Shown here piece after piece: positions 48,759 through 58,121 of a stretch of 64,000 nt of DNA (position 1 is the stretch's first letter; the number at the start of each line of letters is the position of its first letter). A program made the position numbers and the translations under genes. The stretch spans positions 1-64,000 of the forward strand of contig JAEWFD010000045.1 in the NCBI GenBank assembly GCA_023388995.1, written 5' to 3'. The notes under the pieces are model-generated. The model was given only the letters and a program-made list of their open reading frames with translations. It did not search any database and was not told the origin of the DNA. Origin of the DNA: Bacillota bacterium (GTDB lineage: Bacteria; Bacillota_I; Bacilli_A; Erysipelotrichales; Erysipelotrichaceae).

Positions 48759-49700
48759 TTATGAACTAGGAATTTTCAGTATTTGGCCAACAACCAGAAC
48801 ATCACTTGTTAGCTTATTCAAAGCCTTGATGGCAGCAACGGTTGTATGAAACCTTTGAGCAAGCAGCCAAAGAGTATCCCCAGATCGAACGGTATGCAAA
48901 ACACTTGGTGCAGATTCAGCAGCCGGAATAAGCAGCTTTTGCCCGATCATTAAGACATCACTTGTCAGGCTGTTCAAAGCCTTGATGGCAGCAACAGTTG
49001 TATGAAATCTCTGCGCTAGCAGCCAAAGGGTATCCCCGGGTTGTACAATGTATTCGATAACCTCGGGTTCCGGGCTTGGAGCATTATCCCTGATCCCCCA
49101 ATACGTATCATACAGTGCCCCCCAGGTAGATGGTCCTACAATGCCATCGGCCTGAAGTCCCATCATCTGCTGAAATGCTATTACGGCTTGTGCCGTGTTG
49201 CTGCCAAAAATACCATCCTGCATCACGGGCGGTATCACAGGGTAGTACTCACTGATAAAACTTAAAATATACTGCAGGGTGATGACATCAACTCCGCTTG
49301 ATCCTGCTCTTAGAATTGTATTTGGCGGCACAGTCCCGATTCCCAGCGCAGTTCCTTCACTGTCGAGATCGGCTAATTTAGCCACAGCAACATAAATAGC
49401 CGAGATTTTATTCCATGTAGCCTTTCCAACCACACCATCGACGGCAAGACCAAAAATTCTTTGGAATTCCTTTACGGCAGCTTGCGTCCTGGTGCCAAAC
49501 ACCCCCGGATCATCGGTAATCAAGGGAATTGCCGGGTAGTTTTTTCTGATTCGGTTTAAATACGTTTGAATCGTTTCTACAGCCAGGCCGGTACTTCCCA
49601 AACGCAACGTCGTGCCGGGAAAAGACTCTACAATACCGGTAATAATATTTGTCTCCGAAAGCTCGATGTCATCCGGATAATAATGCCGCAATATCTGCAA
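48759..49700 (-). CDS. Downstream part of an amber-interrupted peptidoglycan-binding/LysM protein
   Basis: This 313-residue reading frame has the tail of a SpoIID-like domain (LQILRHYYPDDIEL), two PG_binding_1 domains at about residues 32-100 and 122-195, and two LysM repeats at about 214-258 and 267-311. The two LysM repeats are nearly identical (DTLWLLAQRFHTTVAAIKALN in both). It lies in the same frame as the gene upstream, separated only by TAG at 49713-49715 and four codons, and its first possible start is a TTG without a ribosome site. It is therefore probably the broken second half of one protein, or made by readthrough or reinitiation. Confidence 0.75.
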   Translation of the reverse strand: MQILRHYYPDDIELSETNIITGIVESFPGTTLRLGSTGLAVETIQTYLNRIRKNYPAIPLITDDPGVFGTRTQAAVKEFQRIFGLAVDGVVGKATWNKISAIYVAVAKLADLDSEGTALGIGTVPPNTILRAGSSGVDVITLQYILSFISEYYPVIPPVMQDGIFGSNTAQAVIAFQQMMGLQADGIVGPSTWGALYDTYWGIRDNAPSPEPEVIEYIVQPGDTLWLLAQRFHTTVAAIKALNSLTSDVLMIGQKLLIPAAESAPSVLHTVRSGDTLWLLAQRFHTTVAAIKALNKLTSDVLVVGQILKIPSS

Positions 49701-49712
49701 CGCGGACTGCCC

Positions 49713-50570
49713 CTAATCAGCAAGGGTTACTGTGCCCCACTGTGAAAGACCATTGCAAGTTACAGTCGTACCATTGCAGAAAGAAGTGAAGAAAGGCGCA
49801 ATCTGTCCTTGCCTGCGCACATATTGGTTGAAGATTTCATCGACTATTTTACTAATGGATTCGTAAATCGTACGACCATATTGAAAAGCCTGATCATAAG
49901 CAGTGCTGTTTGTGATGTCAAAATGATACCCGCGGTTGCGGTACCACTGGGTAAACACCCTGTTCAGAGCAAATGTAATGATAGCATAAATATTTGCTTC
50001 CAAAGATGCCTGCGGCCAAGTTGGGTAAATTTCGCTGCTGGCCACATTCTTAATGTAATCGGTGAAAGATACTTGTACATTGGAAGCAGATGAATTAGGA
50101 GTACCCAGATGCACGGTAATGGGATTTGGAATAACAACCTGCCGCATAATAAACGGTTCAATGAAGGGCCCTATTTGATTGCGCGGCTCATTCAATGCCA
50201 CCGCATGTCTTCCAAATTGCAATTCCTGAAGAAACGGTTTAGCCTGGTTTTTTAACATAGGCAATAGCAGCAATGGCTGGATTGCATTTTCACCATCAAA
50301 GATTTGCACATTTTTAATATGCAGGATGTTAAATCCTTCCGCTTCTGCCAATATCTCATAAGCTGCATAAGGAATGCCTGCAAAGCTAGGATCCAAAGAT
50401 AAGCTGCGATCCAAAGCATCCAAGGTAATCTGCTTGGTTTCACCATTTTCATCTGTTGTTAGATCATAAAGAACAGCTCCTTCCTGATTATTGACTATCA
50501 CCCGAACCCCGCTTAATGGCTGTGCACCATCAGCTGTACGAGCATATAACATTAAGTTTCCTTTCGACAT
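49713..50570 (-). CDS. Upstream part of an amber-interrupted SpoIID-like/peptidoglycan-binding protein
   Basis: This 285-residue part has an N-terminal beta-rich carboxypeptidase-regulatory-like domain at about 1-90 and a SpoIID-like domain at about 130-285, with the segments YIKNVASSEIYPTWP, FALNRVFTQWYRNRGY and FDITNSTAYDQAF. It breaks off at CNGLSQWGTVTLAD, where relatives I remember continue unbroken into a YYG-type segment and cell-wall-binding domains. No signal peptide is present in the chosen start (50570, after GGAGGGGG). Related clostridial proteins are linked to spore cortex or cell-wall assembly; the function here is inferred. Confidence 0.75.
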   Translation of the reverse strand: MSKGNLMLYARTADGAQPLSGVRVIVNNQEGAVLYDLTTDENGETKQITLDALDRSLSLDPSFAGIPYAAYEILAEAEGFNILHIKNVQIFDGENAIQPLLLLPMLKNQAKPFLQELQFGRHAVALNEPRNQIGPFIEPFIMRQVVIPNPITVHLGTPNSSASNVQVSFTDYIKNVASSEIYPTWPQASLEANIYAIITFALNRVFTQWYRNRGYHFDITNSTAYDQAFQYGRTIYESISKIVDEIFNQYVRRQGQIAPFFTSFCNGTTVTCNGLSQWGTVTLAD

Positions 50571-50725
50571 TTGTTTCATCCCCCTCCATTGCCGTATGCA
50601 TACTATCATTATCTGCTGTTTCTTAGTTAATGGTATTCTGCAGATCACAGCGGTATGCTTAAACAATAGCAAAGCGAAGAGCAGCAATTGCAAACAAAAA
50701 ATCAAGCATTTTCCGGCAGTGCTAA

Positions 50726-50752
50726 CAAAAACAGCTCTTTAAAGAAAGCTGT
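50726..50752 (-). terminator. Terminator of the PBP2 gene
   Basis: ACAGCT (50731-50736) pairs with AGCTGT (50747-50752), followed by four T on the minus strand, 16 bases past the stop codon. Confidence 0.65.
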
Positions 50753-50768
50753 CTTTGGTTATCATTTA

Positions 50769-52886
50769 TTATTTTGGATGACGGTTAAAATAGGCTTGCA
50801 ATGCATCTGCAGTAATCTTCTGACAGATATTGATCTGGCTTTTATCAATCCAGGCATTTGGTGCCGCACAAGCCATTGCAACGCGAGGTTTCTCATACGG
50901 GCCATATGCTACAAACGTAGAGTTTGGCGCTGATACATACTCTACACTGCCATCCGCATTGGTAATTTTCTTCCGTGCTTCGGCAGTTCCTGACTTCGCA
51001 GCCACCGGCTGACTTACCTGATTTAAATACGTTGCACAATAGCCTGTTGTAACACACTCCCGAAACCCTTGCTGAATGCGCTGCAAACTCTTCTTGCCTT
51101 CCAGAACACTCAGTACCTGCGGCCGATTTTCATACACAACATGATCCGTTCCCGTTTCATATGCCTCTAATAAGAATCTTGGCTGTACTTTGGTGCCGTT
51201 GTTGGCAATGGTCGCAACATATTGTGCCAATTCAATGGTGGTGTAGTTGTCATACTGCCCAATGGCAAAGTCCAGCAAATGTCCCGGTGATGCTTGCGAA
51301 ATATCACCAAGATAGCCAATTGTTTCGCCTGGTACGTCAATTCCTGTAATCATCCCTAAGCCAAACTTGCTGAAATAGTTGCGAATTGTTTGGAAGGACT
51401 GCGTATTGCGCAGCAACAAAGCACCATTCGGCACATAGTTTGCCTTTCCCAGACGCATGGCAATGCGGAACATATAAACATTGCTGGACCATTTCAAGGC
51501 ATCAATATCGCTGATATTCCCCATATTCCGCCATGATTTTTTCACCGGTGTTGCCAGCAGGTAAATCGGTTCATCCAGCAAGATCTCCCCTTGCCTCACC
51601 AAACCCTCTTCAAAGCCCATATACATGGTAGCACCTTTGACAACACTTCCCGCTTCCAAACCAGCCCAGATCGTATTCTCGGGATTATCGGAAATCGTCT
51701 TATCCTCATTCAAATGCTTCCCTACCATACTTAATACATCACCGGTAACAACATCCAGCATCACAACATAAATATTTTCTAACTCCCGGCGATATTGATT
51801 TTGACTCGCTTCCTTCAATGCAGCCTCCACAATGCGTTCTACATCCAGCTGCAAACCAATATCAACAGACAGCTTTAGATCATTGCCCTTTTTGCCCGGC
51901 TCGATTTCACTTACGATCGGAAGCCCCGTCATTTTGTCATATTCCTGATTCAAAACCGAATTGGTTCCTTTCAGCAAATACTCATATTGCAGTTCCAATC
52001 CGCTTTGGCCAACACGTGTATTGCGGGAATACCCCTTCGCTAAATACAGGCCGGATAAATTAGCAGGCAATCCTTGCTTGCTTGTAGATACTTTTCCAAA
52101 GATAGAGCGCAATGTTGCATCATACAAGTAATTCCGCTTCCAGTCACTGGAAACATCAAAACCTCTGAATATTTCCTTATTCTCCATCAGATAGGAAGCC
52201 TCATCGAAAGTCATATCCTCTTTGATAGTTTTCGGCTGATTGCTGGTCGGCATATCCATTGCCATTTTAACGATTGATGCCTTCAGATCAATGTCATCCA
52301 TGCCGGCATACACGTCTTCGCTAATCCGCTCCATCTTGAACTCATAGATATCCATGTCATCCAGTTCCTTGGCATTGTACAGACTCCATTCTGCTTCGGT
52401 AATCAAGGCATTGCTTTCCTTGGGATATAATTTCAGATATGCATCCTTGCGCTCTCTGATCGTCAGTTTATCAATCGGAATTTCGAATGTTTCCGCAACT
52501 TTTCGTGCCAATTCCCATTCTTCCGTTTCGCTGATATTCTTTAATGGTGTATAAATCATATTCAACAATGATACATTCTCAACCATCAACTTGCCGTTGC
52601 GGTCATACATCTGACCTCTGGGCGGAGAAATACGCTGATAACTCCGCGTATAATTTTCCAGTTTAAACTGATATTCTTCTTGCTGGTATACTTGCACACG
52701 AACCAATTGAAAGGCAATCGCTACAAAAAAACATAGCATGAAAGCGGCTAAGATCATGAGCCGTTGATTTGCGATTTTCATGAAGTTCGTTGCTTTTTTC
52801 AGAATTTCACTGCTGCCACTCCAGCGGATCATATCCTTTTGGAATTTGACTGCCCGCGGTTTCAGTAACGTTTTTTTCGGTTCCAT
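50769..52886 (-). CDS. Class B penicillin-binding protein 2 type transpeptidase
   Basis: This DD-transpeptidase of 705 residues cross-links peptidoglycan, either for elongation with RodA or in sporulation. It has an N-terminal membrane helix at about 44-66 (MILAAFMLCFFVAIAFQLVRV), a PBP dimer domain and a transpeptidase domain. The catalytic SxxK is SVVK (in LEAGSVVKG), SxN is SSN (in KWSSNVYM) and the third motif is KSG (AAKSGTAE). The ATG at 52886 is used, because the frame's first ATG at 52907 lies only 5 bases after a -10 box and has no ribosome site. Its promoter region is divergent with ispG. Confidence 0.92.
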   Translation of the reverse strand: MEPKKTLLKPRAVKFQKDMIRWSGSSEILKKATNFMKIANQRLMILAAFMLCFFVAIAFQLVRVQVYQQEEYQFKLENYTRSYQRISPPRGQMYDRNGKLMVENVSLLNMIYTPLKNISETEEWELARKVAETFEIPIDKLTIRERKDAYLKLYPKESNALITEAEWSLYNAKELDDMDIYEFKMERISEDVYAGMDDIDLKASIVKMAMDMPTSNQPKTIKEDMTFDEASYLMENKEIFRGFDVSSDWKRNYLYDATLRSIFGKVSTSKQGLPANLSGLYLAKGYSRNTRVGQSGLELQYEYLLKGTNSVLNQEYDKMTGLPIVSEIEPGKKGNDLKLSVDIGLQLDVERIVEAALKEASQNQYRRELENIYVVMLDVVTGDVLSMVGKHLNEDKTISDNPENTIWAGLEAGSVVKGATMYMGFEEGLVRQGEILLDEPIYLLATPVKKSWRNMGNISDIDALKWSSNVYMFRIAMRLGKANYVPNGALLLRNTQSFQTIRNYFSKFGLGMITGIDVPGETIGYLGDISQASPGHLLDFAIGQYDNYTTIELAQYVATIANNGTKVQPRFLLEAYETGTDHVVYENRPQVLSVLEGKKSLQRIQQGFRECVTTGYCATYLNQVSQPVAAKSGTAEARKKITNADGSVEYVSAPNSTFVAYGPYEKPRVAMACAAPNAWIDKSQINICQKITADALQAYFNRHPK

Positions 52887-52912
52887 CACATCCAAGCCTT
52901 TCTGCATGTATC

Positions 52913-52946
52913 ATTATACCCTATTTCCTTACGATTGTGATATAAT
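52913..52946. promoter_or_regulatory. Divergent promoters of PBP2 and ispG
   Basis: On the minus strand TATAAT lies at 52913-52918 (PBP2). On the plus strand an extended -10 TGATATAAT occupies 52938-52946 (ispG). Neither has a strong -35. The 57-bp region is tight enough for the two polymerases to interfere. Confidence 0.5.
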
Positions 52947-52964
52947 TTTCATCGAGGTACGTAT

Positions 52965-54044
52965 ATGAACAGAAATCAAACGAGAGAATTACATGTCCGG
53001 GATCTAGTCATCGGACACCAAAATAAAGTCATTATTCAATCTATGACCAGCACTATGACCAAAGATGTGGATGCAACCGTCAAGCAGATTTTAGCCTTGG
53101 AACAAGCAGGCTGCCAGATGGTACGTATGGCCATCGTAGATGAAGAAGATGCCAGAGCTATCGCCCAGATTAAAGCCAGAACCCATATTCCGCTGGTTGC
53201 CGATATCCATTACCAATATCAGCTGGCCCTCTTAGCGATTGAGCATGGAATTGATAAGATCCGCATCAATCCGGGCAATATCGGAAAAAAAGAAAACGTG
53301 CAGAAAGTCGTTGCAAAATGCAAGGAACGTAATATTCCCATTCGCATTGGAATTAATTCCGGCTCCATTGAAAAAGATCTGCTGGTAGACGGCGAATATG
53401 TCACCAAAGAGGCGATGATCGAAAGTGCCCGCCGCCATGTCCAGATTTTAGAAGAAATGGATTTCCATGATATTTGCTTATCTTTCAAAGCCAGTGACGT
53501 GAATCTGACAATTGATGTTTACCGCTTAGCAAGCACTGTCTTCCCTTATCCCTTACATCTTGGCGTCACCGAAGCAGGAACCTTCTTTACCAGCTCCATC
53601 AAAAGTGCCATTGCAATTGGCAGCTTGCTCCATGATGGGATCGGCGATACGATTCGTGTTTCTGTCAGCGATGAACCGGTAGAAGAAATTAAGATTGCGA
53701 AAGCTATCTTGCGTGCTTGCGACTTATCAGAAAATCAAGTCAATTTGATTTCCTGCCCAACTTGCGGACGTACTCAGTGGAATCTCATTCCGCTGGCGAA
53801 GAAAATGGAAGCCTATCTGGAAACAATTCCGCATAAAATTACGGTAGCGATTATGGGCTGTCCGGTGAATGGTCCCGGTGAAGCACGGCATGCCGATCTT
53901 GGCATTGCTGGCGGCAAGGACGAAGGACTTTTATTCCGCAAGGGAAAGATTATCCGCAAAGTGAAAGTAGAAGAATTTGAAGCGGTGATCAAAGAGGAAA
54001 TTGAACTTATTATCAAAGAAAAAGAGCAAGAAGCAAGCCACTAA
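52965..54044 (+). CDS. ispG: 4-hydroxy-3-methylbut-2-enyl diphosphate synthase
   Basis: IspG turns MEcPP into HMBPP, the penultimate MEP-pathway step, with a [4Fe-4S] cluster. This 359-residue protein has an N-terminal TIM barrel (VADIHYQYQLAL, INPGNIG) and a C-terminal reductase-like domain with cluster Cys in CPTCGRT and GCPVNGPGEA. Length and motifs fit the bacterial enzyme. GAGGT precedes the ATG. Unlike its leftward neighbours it is on the plus strand. Confidence 0.96.
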   Translation: MNRNQTRELHVRDLVIGHQNKVIIQSMTSTMTKDVDATVKQILALEQAGCQMVRMAIVDEEDARAIAQIKARTHIPLVADIHYQYQLALLAIEHGIDKIRINPGNIGKKENVQKVVAKCKERNIPIRIGINSGSIEKDLLVDGEYVTKEAMIESARRHVQILEEMDFHDICLSFKASDVNLTIDVYRLASTVFPYPLHLGVTEAGTFFTSSIKSAIAIGSLLHDGIGDTIRVSVSDEPVEEIKIAKAILRACDLSENQVNLISCPTCGRTQWNLIPLAKKMEAYLETIPHKITVAIMGCPVNGPGEARHADLGIAGGKDEGLLFRKGKIIRKVKVEEFEAVIKEEIELIIKEKEQEASH

Positions 54045-54101
54045 GAAAAACAATCACATTCCTGGTTTTGGTATCATATACTAACAAGGAGGTGATTTTT
54101 T

Positions 54102-54332
54102 TTGTTCGAGCAAATTATCATGAATTTAGATCTCAATCAGGCCAAGAACTTTTTAAAAAGCCAGAACATCAACCTGAGCGACGAAGAAATCAAGTATATG
54201 CTTCCGATTTTAAAACAACACGTACATGATCTGAAAGATCCAAAAAAAAGGCAGAGTATCATCAATTCCCTGCCTCCTAGTTATCAAGCGAAAGTCAATC
54301 AACTGCTGGCTCGCTATACTCATTATTTGTAA
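54102..54332 (+). CDS. Small helical protein of unknown function
   Basis: This 76-residue, lysine-rich all-helical protein (TTG start after a perfect AAGGAGGTG) has the LS-D-E-E-I-K-Y-M type helix and SLPPSYQAKVNQLL. It is not recognised. It overlaps the nfo stop by 10 bases in convergent orientation. The perfect ribosome site argues it is real. Confidence 0.65.
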   Translation: MFEQIIMNLDLNQAKNFLKSQNINLSDEEIKYMLPILKQHVHDLKDPKKRQSIINSLPPSYQAKVNQLLARYTHYL

Positions 54333-55198
54333 TCATCGAAGATGGCCGGATCAAACATCCGGCTTTTAATCATCGCAATTTCCTTTTTATAAGGAGCATG
54401 TGTCTTAATATACGGCGTTTCCAGAATCTTCACAGCATGTTCGACCAGCGGATGTTCAATTACGCCCAGCAATGCTTCAAAACCGATTTCGCCAAACCCT
54501 AAATTGGCATGGCGGTCTTTGCGTGCTCCTTGGCTATTTTTAGAATCGTTGACATGAATCACGCGAATGAGATCCAACGGAAAATAAGTTTGAAACTCCC
54601 GCAAGACAGAATCAAAGTCAGCAATTGGATATCCTGCATCATGCAAATGGCAGGTATCCATGCAAACAGCCAGAGAAGAAGGGTTGCGAACCAAATCAAA
54701 GATCGCTCGCAGCTGAGCAAACTCATATCCCAGTTCGCTTCCTTTGCCTGACATTGTTTCTAAAGCAATATGGATATCGCCATATCCTTCCATTGCCAGA
54801 TCCAACCCTTTTGCAATTTGTTTTACACCCGCATCTACTCCTTCGCCGACATGACTGCCGGGATGGAGCACCAACGTATTCGCACCCATTGCCCGTGTTC
54901 GATCTAATTCAAGGCGCAATGCTTTGACAGCAATCTCAAACGTCTCTTCCTTCAGCGTATTTCCTAAATTGATTATATAAGGCGCATGCACAATAAAATG
55001 TTCCTTTGGAATGTTGTGCTCTTTCATCAGCTGATGTGCTTCTTCCAGATGAAACAAGCTGACATCCTTGCGAATCGTATTTTGCGGTGCTCCTGAATAA
55101 ATCATAAAGGCATTCGCTTCATTGCGAATGGTTTCCTTTACAGCACCCACTAAATAGTGCGGTGCTTTCATTTCCATATGCGACCCAATTCGTAACAT
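54323..55198 (-). CDS. nfo: Deoxyribonuclease IV (AP endonuclease)
   Basis: This 291-residue Zn-dependent endonuclease of the TIM-barrel Nfo family cuts abasic sites and some oxidised bases. Metal ligands are visible in HAPYIINLG, LHPGSHVGEG, LETMSGKG, CMDTCHLHDAGY, HVNDSK, DRHANLGFGEIG and LETP. It follows cshB by 1 base, the Bacillus order (yqfR-yqfS). Confidence 0.96.
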   Translation of the reverse strand: MLRIGSHMEMKAPHYLVGAVKETIRNEANAFMIYSGAPQNTIRKDVSLFHLEEAHQLMKEHNIPKEHFIVHAPYIINLGNTLKEETFEIAVKALRLELDRTRAMGANTLVLHPGSHVGEGVDAGVKQIAKGLDLAMEGYGDIHIALETMSGKGSELGYEFAQLRAIFDLVRNPSSLAVCMDTCHLHDAGYPIADFDSVLREFQTYFPLDLIRVIHVNDSKNSQGARKDRHANLGFGEIGFEALLGVIEHPLVEHAVKILETPYIKTHAPYKKEIAMIKSRMFDPAIFDDYK

Positions 55199-55199
55199 A

Positions 55200-56558
55200 T
55201 TACTCTTCTCGCAATGCCCGCTGTTTTGCCTTGGCTCTTTCTTTTTGTCTCATCTTAATGTCAGCCTGAATTGTTTCACGACGACGTTGCCGTTTAATTT
55301 TTTCGATCTGCGCCTGCTTTTTCTTTTTATAACCCGGTTTCACCTGTTCATTTTTCCTAGTCAGAACCTTGGCAATTTCCCGATCCGTTTGATCGTTCTT
55401 GCTTATTTTCTTCTTTTCCAGCGGGTTCAGATCGCGCCATTCACCGTCTTTATAAGTACGGTGCACAAACGTAATGCCTTGTTTTTCAAGGGCTCGAATA
55501 TTCACTTCATCTTTTGCTTGGTACAATAAGAAGCAAGTCCCTTCACGGCCTGCTCTGCCCGTGCGCCCTGCACGATGTATATAGTATTCCAACTGTGATG
55601 GCAATCCGACACTGATAACATGCGTAACAGCTTCAATATCAATTCCCCGTGCCGCAATATCGCTGGCAATAATATAGGAATGGTGATTCTGACCAATCTG
55701 CTTCAATGCTGTCTTGCGCTGTCTTGCCTGCAATCCGCCATGGAGCTCCAGACAATCCAATCCGCGATCTTTCAGCGCTTGCGTCAAGGCACTGGCTTCT
55801 GTTCGGGTATTCGCAAAAATCAGGCATACATATGGCTGAATTCCGTCAATCATCTGCAATAAAGTATTTTGATAAGACATATGCTTGCATGGCACCAGTA
55901 CATGTTCAATCTTCGGTGACAATGCATGCTCTTCTTCAATGACGATATGCTGCGGATTCTTCAGATATTTTTTAATGAATGGCTGCAATTGCTGCGGCAG
56001 CGTGGCACTGAATACCATCATCTGCAGATGATCCTTCATCCGGCCGGCAATCGCATCTACTTCTTCCAGAAAGCCAAACTCCATCGTCATATCGGCTTCA
56101 TCCACGACCAGAATATCAGCAGTATCCACCCGCAGCACCGACTCCTGCACAAACAAATCCTTGATGCGCCCCGGTGTCCCGATCACAATATGCGGCTGAC
56201 TCTTTAAGGATTCAACCATTCTGCTTTTTTCCATTCCACCCGTAATCAAACGAATACGAACTTCCGGATCAAGCTGCGTAATTGGCTGCAAACGCTGAAA
56301 AATCTGCATTGCCAATTCTCTGGTTGGTGCCGTAATAACCGCTTGCACGATATCCTTCGATACGTCAATTTTCTGCAAAATCGGAATTAAAAACGCATGG
56401 GTTTTCCCCGTTCCTGTTTGGGAAATCCCAATGATATCCTTCCCTTTCAAAGCCATCGGAATTACTTTGCTTTGAATCGGAGTCGGTGTTTCGAATGTAT
56501 GATACGCTACAAATGCCTGATTGCGGGCATTGAGCGAAAAATCTTGAAATGTTTTCAT
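55200..56558 (-). CDS. cshB: DEAD-box RNA helicase CshB
   Basis: This 452-residue ATP-dependent RNA helicase has the Q motif FETPTPIQSKVIPMALKGKDI, Walker A SQTGTGKT, PTRELA, the DEAD box VVDEADM, SAT, and the C-terminal HRAGRTGRAGREG. The basic C-terminal tail (about 400-452, Lys/Arg-rich) binds RNA. Position between yqfQ and nfo matches Bacillus cshB, which acts in cold adaptation. Confidence 0.94.
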   Translation of the reverse strand: MKTFQDFSLNARNQAFVAYHTFETPTPIQSKVIPMALKGKDIIGISQTGTGKTHAFLIPILQKIDVSKDIVQAVITAPTRELAMQIFQRLQPITQLDPEVRIRLITGGMEKSRMVESLKSQPHIVIGTPGRIKDLFVQESVLRVDTADILVVDEADMTMEFGFLEEVDAIAGRMKDHLQMMVFSATLPQQLQPFIKKYLKNPQHIVIEEEHALSPKIEHVLVPCKHMSYQNTLLQMIDGIQPYVCLIFANTRTEASALTQALKDRGLDCLELHGGLQARQRKTALKQIGQNHHSYIIASDIAARGIDIEAVTHVISVGLPSQLEYYIHRAGRTGRAGREGTCFLLYQAKDEVNIRALEKQGITFVHRTYKDGEWRDLNPLEKKKISKNDQTDREIAKVLTRKNEQVKPGYKKKKQAQIEKIKRQRRRETIQADIKMRQKERAKAKQRALREE

Positions 56559-56629
56559 AACACACTTCCTTTCTTCTCTATGTTAAGTATAACGAAAAAC
56601 ACGAAATGATGCAAAACTTGTGTTTTTCA

Positions 56630-56658
56630 TACCAATTCTTTCTGCGTTGCATATTCTA
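56630..56658 (+). promoter_or_regulatory. Possible sigma-K-like promoter of yqfQ
   Basis: CATATTCTA (56650-56658) matches CATANNNTA, the sigma-K -10, 16 bp after ACC (56631-56633), which resembles the -35 core AC. The site lies 18 bases before the yqfQ start. Confidence 0.35.
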
Positions 56659-56676
56659 AACTGAGGAGGGAATGGT

Positions 56677-57138
56677 ATGAACCAATTTCAGCCGTTTTAT
56701 ACAAATGCATCAATGCCATTTCAAAACTATGGTCTTGGATCTCAAATGACCCCTTATGCACCAATGATGAATTCCTATCAAGCGCCGATGATGCAGGCCA
56801 TGACAGGAATGGGCATGATGGGTGCAATGAACAATATGCAGACAATGGGACAAACTGCCAATAACCTAAGCAAAATATCCAGTGTATTCCGCGGATTTAA
56901 CTACTCTACATTCCTGGATGGAACACAGAAAACATTGACAACGATCAATCAAATCATTCCGCTTGTCAATCAAGTCACGCCGATGATCCGCAATGCCTCG
57001 ACTATGTTCCGGGTAGCGAATGAAGTGAAACGGATGAGCCAGGAGCAGCCGATGTCTGCAAGTGAACCAATTATCATTGAACAAGCAGCAACCTCAGCCC
57101 CGCCGCGATCATCAAATGATCAGCCAACTTATTTCTAG
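56677..57138 (+). CDS. YqfQ/VrrA-like protein
   Basis: This 153-residue protein has a Met/Gln/Asn/Pro-rich N-terminus (residues 1-60) and a helical hydrophobic segment at about 61-115 (FLDGTQKTLTTINQIIPLVNQV), with the FRGFNYSTFLDG motif of the YqfQ family (VrrA of Bacillus anthracis). Bacillus has yqfQ between ispH and cshB too. A spore-surface role is often assumed for the family but is unproven here. GAGGAGGG precedes the ATG. Confidence 0.8.
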   Translation: MNQFQPFYTNASMPFQNYGLGSQMTPYAPMMNSYQAPMMQAMTGMGMMGAMNNMQTMGQTANNLSKISSVFRGFNYSTFLDGTQKTLTTINQIIPLVNQVTPMIRNASTMFRVANEVKRMSQEQPMSASEPIIIEQAATSAPPRSSNDQPTYF

Positions 57139-57166
57139 TATGGTATAATATCCGTGAGGTGACGAT

Positions 57167-58075
57167 ATGAAAGTAATAAAGTTAACACCACGCGGATATT
57201 GCAAAGGCGTCGTTCGAGCAATCCAGTTAGTAAAAGATGCAAGAAAATCATACCCGGGACCAGTCTATGTCCTTGGGATGATTGTACATAATTCATTTGT
57301 AACCAAAGCCTTAACGCATCTTGGCATTGAAACGTTAGATACTGCTAAGGCAAGCAAGGAAGAACTCATTGATTCTATTCCCCACGGTCTTTTGGTATTC
57401 ACCGCCCATGGTATTTCGGCCCAGCTGAAACAACGAGCCATTGATCGCGGTTTGGATGTACTTGATGCAACTTGCTTTGATGTATCCAGTACCCAGCATT
57501 TAATCACGGCTTACCGTGAAAAAGGATATGAGATTATTTTCATCGGCAAACAAGGACATCCCGAATCGGAAGCTATGAAAGCCAATGATCCAGCCATTCA
57601 CATCGTGGAAAATAAAGCAGATATTGAAGCTTTAACCTTGACACACGATTTGATTGCGGTAACTAACCAAACAACAATGAGTATCTTGGATGTGGCTCAT
57701 TTGATGAAAGAGATCCAGCAGCGATATCCGCATGCGGTATTCTGCGAAGAAGTCTGCACCGCCACCCGCGTTCGCCAAGAGGCTGTCCTTCAGGAAACTG
57801 AGGCATCCGTCCTTTTGATTGTCGGTGATCCTAAGTCCAATAACTCTACGCGGCTTCATCACATCAACCAGCACATTCCGCGCAGGTATATGGTCGATTC
57901 CATTGAAGAATTGTCGATGTCATGGTTCATGCCGGATGATGTCATTGCCATCAGCAGCGGAGCTTCCACACCAACCTATATTACAAACCAGATTATTCAG
58001 TATCTGGAGCAATATCGCTTTGATGATCCCAGCACGCATCAAAAACCAAGCATTGATCTAACGCAAATCTTATAA
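57167..58075 (+). CDS. ispH: 4-hydroxy-3-methylbut-2-enyl diphosphate reductase
   Basis: IspH reduces HMBPP to isopentenyl and dimethylallyl diphosphate, the last MEP step. The protein has 302 residues with cluster Cys in RGYCKGVVRA (residue 12), LDATCFDV (about 101) and EVCTATRVRQ (about 198), and the substrate motif TNQTTMS. Together with ispG, dxs and ispA it completes both ends of the pathway seen here. It is followed by a two-way terminator. Confidence 0.96.
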   Translation: MKVIKLTPRGYCKGVVRAIQLVKDARKSYPGPVYVLGMIVHNSFVTKALTHLGIETLDTAKASKEELIDSIPHGLLVFTAHGISAQLKQRAIDRGLDVLDATCFDVSSTQHLITAYREKGYEIIFIGKQGHPESEAMKANDPAIHIVENKADIEALTLTHDLIAVTNQTTMSILDVAHLMKEIQQRYPHAVFCEEVCTATRVRQEAVLQETEASVLLIVGDPKSNNSTRLHHINQHIPRRYMVDSIEELSMSWFMPDDVIAISSGASTPTYITNQIIQYLEQYRFDDPSTHQKPSIDLTQIL

Positions 58076-58121
58076 AAAAGCAGGCAAGCGAATCAAGTAT
58101 TTCGCTCTACCCGCTTTTTTT
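58074..58121. terminator. Bidirectional terminator between ispH and trmK
   Basis: AAAAAAGC at the left and GCTTTTTT at the right close a stem with GG/CC and AGCGAA/TTCGCT pairings inside. It can serve both ispH (plus) and trmK (minus), whose ends it overlaps. Confidence 0.75.

Noticed and set aside
54066..54090. Sporulation-type promoter before the 76-residue gene
   Set aside because: TATACTA is present, but no -35 element lies at the right distance.
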